A stretch of 15,592 nt of DNA from Chloroflexota bacterium (GTDB taxonomy: Bacteria; Chloroflexota; Dehalococcoidia; Lucifugimonadales; Australimonadaceae): contig JACZSI010000026.1 of assembly GCA_022574265.1 (NCBI GenBank), positions 1 to 15,592 of the forward strand, written 5' to 3'. Below are positions 13,950 through 15,592 of this stretch, in pieces. A program made the position numbers and the translations under genes. How positions within the stretch are numbered: position 1 is the stretch's first letter; each line of letters begins with the position of its first letter. The notes below the pieces were generated by a model. It was not told where the DNA came from, made no database searches, and worked only from the letters and a program-made list of their open reading frames with translations.

Positions 13950-14756
13950 TCACGTGCCGAGCTGCACGGGGTCGACGGCCTGTTGGAGCGTCCGGATGAT
14001 GGACATCGCCGTCAGCCTGCCCGTCTTCGGGTTCTCGCCAGGGATGTTCTCCACGTGGATGCGGAGCAGCCCGAACTCTCCCTCGACCTCGATGTCGTGA
14101 CAGTTGCGCTCCAACCCCGGCACGGCCACCATCTCGACGGTCGTGCGGTCGGGGCCGATGCCCGCGAAGCTGACGGCCGCCGACACGTTCAGGTTGTTCG
14201 GGAAGCCCGCGCAGGCCTCGCGCGCCGAGCCGGAGAAGATCGTCTGCTCCTCGCTCATGCCCCACAGGTCGATGCCGTGCTCGACGACGTAGGGGGCGCC
14301 GTCCAGCGCCGCGGGCGGCTTCCGGGAGACCATCGTGACGTGGTCGACCTCGCCGACGCACGCCGCCTTGATCCCGTCGAGGCCAACGATGGCGCCCGAG
14401 GGCATGAGCAGGCGGCAGCCCGTCTCGCGCGAGCGGTCCATGACTTCGGGGTGGTCCAGCAGCGCGCCCACGCTGATGAGCATGAGGGACTTGCCCGCGT
14501 CGAAGACGGCCTGGGCGAGCTCCGGCACGACGTGGGGGCCCGCGGCCTCGACCACGATGTCCGACGCCTCGATGATCTCGCCGCGGCTCAGGTAGGCGAC
14601 CGGCGTCTTGAGGGTGGCGAGGAACGCGCGCGCCGTTTCCGCGCCGCGGCTGGTGACGCCGGCGACGGCTATGTCCAGCGTGCCGTCGTCCACCGCCCGG
14701 AGGATGGCGCGCGCGATGGCTCCGCAGCCGACGATGCCGATGGAGGTCTTCGCCAC
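13950..14756 (-). CDS. nadX: L-aspartate dehydrogenase-like protein (NadX/DUF108)
   Basis: A 268-residue NAD(P)-dependent dehydrogenase. The N-terminal Rossmann motif is 'IGIVGCGAIARAI' (GxGxxA at 10-15). DUF108 landmarks follow: 'LMPSGAIVGLDGIKAA' (117-132), 'FPNNLNVSAAVSFAGIGPDRT' (185-205) and 'NPKTGRLTAMSIIRTL' (242-257). His220 in 'NCHDIEVEG' is the likely catalytic histidine. Family members convert aspartate to iminoaspartate or oxaloacetate plus ammonia, for NAD synthesis or for catabolism. No nadA or nadC is near; the neighbours are an alpha/beta hydrolase (5 bases upstream) and a thiamine-diphosphate enzyme (16 bases downstream), so a catabolic or specialised role is more likely. The start is GTG 14756. 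The real substrate may be another 2-amino or 2-oxo acid. Confidence 0.88.
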   Translation of the reverse strand: MAKTSIGIVGCGAIARAILRAVDDGTLDIAVAGVTSRGAETARAFLATLKTPVAYLSRGEIIEASDIVVEAAGPHVVPELAQAVFDAGKSLMLISVGALLDHPEVMDRSRETGCRLLMPSGAIVGLDGIKAACVGEVDHVTMVSRKPPAALDGAPYVVEHGIDLWGMSEEQTIFSGSAREACAGFPNNLNVSAAVSFAGIGPDRTTVEMVAVPGLERNCHDIEVEGEFGLLRIHVENIPGENPKTGRLTAMSIIRTLQQAVDPVQLGT

Positions 14757-14761
14757 GGCGC

Positions 14762-15535
14762 TTACCAGCCGGCGCCAGCGAGGAAGTCGAGTACCGCATC
14801 GTTGAAGGCGTCCGGCTCTTCGAAGTAGGCGGAGTGCCCAGCGCGGGGTACGACCACGAGCTTGGAGCCCGCCACGAGCCGGTGGAACGCCGTGATCTGT
14901 GACGCTGGCATGAGCACGTCGTCCTCGCCGACGAGGAACAGGATGGGCACTCCCGTGGCCGTCAGGGCCTCCGCGCTCACCTTCGGGCCCAGGTCCCCAC
15001 CGAGGTTGTGGCGGTTCGCGGCATTGAAGCTCGCGATGGCGGCGTAGAGCGCGGTGCGCTCGGGCTCGCGCTCGCGGAAGACTGGGCCGAGCACGCGCTC
15101 CAGCTGCGATAGCTCACTGGTCTCTTTCCGCACGCCGTCCATCACTGCTTTGATCTCGGGCGGCTCGTCGATCCCGACCAGCGTGTCGGCGAGCACCAGC
15201 GCGCTCACGCGCTCCGGATGCCGCACGGCGAACGCGGAGCACGTTCCGCCGCCCATGGACTGCGCGACGAGCGCGGCGCGCTCGATGCCCAGGTGGTCCA
15301 GCAGCCCTTCGAGGTCGTCGACGAATCGGGAGCGGCCGGCGCCCGCGGGATCGTCGTGCGAGTTGCCAAAGGCCCGGTGGTCGAACGTCACCACGGTGTA
15401 CCGCTCCCGGAAGCGGGGCAGCTGGCCGAACCAGGACGCGTGATTGCCGCCGATGCCATGGGCGAAGACGACCGTGGGGCCTGCGCCCTCGACCTCGTAG
15501 TAGAGGTCTATGCCGTTGACCGGTGCTGTCGGCAT
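14762..15535 (-). CDS. Alpha/beta hydrolase
   Basis: A 257-residue alpha/beta-hydrolase-fold enzyme with a complete triad: nucleophile Ser93 in 'AQSMGGG', Asp206 in 'GEDDVLMP' and His234 in 'RAGHSAYFEEP'. The oxyanion-hole 'HGIGG' is at 26-30. It resembles the 3-oxoadipate enol-lactonase / haloperoxidase-like group used in organic acid and aromatic breakdown, but the substrate cannot be told from the fold. ATG 15535 has a purine-rich GGGAGG shortly upstream. The stop lies 5 bases before the nadX-like start, so the two are almost surely co-transcribed, followed by the thiamine-diphosphate enzyme. No signal peptide is seen, so it should act in the cytoplasm. Confidence 0.9.
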   Translation of the reverse strand: MPTAPVNGIDLYYEVEGAGPTVVFAHGIGGNHASWFGQLPRFRERYTVVTFDHRAFGNSHDDPAGAGRSRFVDDLEGLLDHLGIERAALVAQSMGGGTCSAFAVRHPERVSALVLADTLVGIDEPPEIKAVMDGVRKETSELSQLERVLGPVFREREPERTALYAAIASFNAANRHNLGGDLGPKVSAEALTATGVPILFLVGEDDVLMPASQITAFHRLVAGSKLVVVPRAGHSAYFEEPDAFNDAVLDFLAGAGW

Positions 15536-15561
15536 TCCCGCCCTCCCGCGCCGTGGGGCCG

Positions 15562-15592
15562 CTACGTCTCGTTGCCTGCTTCGAGCCAGGCG
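15562..15592 (-). CDS. Possible C-terminal end of an upstream gene
   Basis: At the right edge one minus-strand frame reads Ala-Trp-Leu-Glu-Ala-Gly-Asn-Glu-Thr and then TAG (15562-15564), 26 bases before the alpha/beta hydrolase start. It looks like a normal protein end and would fit another member of the same operon. With only nine codons in view neither the family nor the reality of the gene can be proved. Confidence 0.35.
   Translation of the reverse strand, partial: AWLEAGNET

Noticed and set aside
1..15592. CRISPR arrays, tRNAs, rRNAs, insertion sequences, att sites
   Set aside because: I saw no spaced repeats, cloverleaf-like segments, transposase motifs or long terminal inverted repeats. 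The window looks like ordinary chromosome.

Overview
The window is about 15.6 kb of very GC-rich bacterial chromosome (my estimate is 68-70% GC) and almost all of it codes. I see no rRNA, tRNA, CRISPR array, insertion sequence or phage gene, and no gene-free stretch above 300 bases. The longest gaps are 1790-1979 and 9700-9851. The gene content best fits Chloroflexota, perhaps a Dehalococcoidia-type lineage: a DUF2851 protein paired with a small XRE regulator, a PPOX-class (F420/flavin) split-barrel protein, ComEA-ComEC, and a monocarboxylate-type MFS carrier. This assignment is inference from gene content; no rRNA or marker gene settles it.

Left part (1-3415). The 3' end of a FabG-like SDR (+) meets a minus-strand pair head-on: an A-type iron-sulfur carrier (IscA/ErpA type) followed by a YgfZ/IBA57-type folate-binding protein. 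These two families act together in 4Fe-4S cluster assembly. Next comes a plus-strand pair, a small XRE-type DNA-binding protein whose stop overlaps the start of a DUF2851 protein. A perfect palindrome sits just before the regulator. I consider this the least characterised unit in the window.

Middle part (3412-9699). All genes are on the minus strand. In transcription order they are an MFS carrier, comEA and comEC (DNA uptake), then ilvE (branched-chain aminotransferase) from its own good sigma-70 promoter. ilvE is followed closely by a small membrane protein and a PAP2-type phosphatase-like protein that lacks the usual motif-2 histidine.

Right part (9852-15592). A plus-strand PPOX-class protein converges on an HtrA/DegP-type protease predicted to be a lipoprotein. 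Upstream of the protease lies rph (RNase PH). A minus-strand metabolic cluster follows: alpha/beta hydrolase, then aspartate-dehydrogenase-like NadX, then a thiamine-diphosphate enzyme of the acetolactate-synthase superfamily. The last gene carries an apparent one-base frameshift near 13628. The right edge probably holds the last codons of one more gene of this cluster.

Two convergent gene pairs (ending at 302-305 and 3412-3415) share their stop codons inside the same CTAG tetranucleotide, so nothing separates the opposing transcripts.
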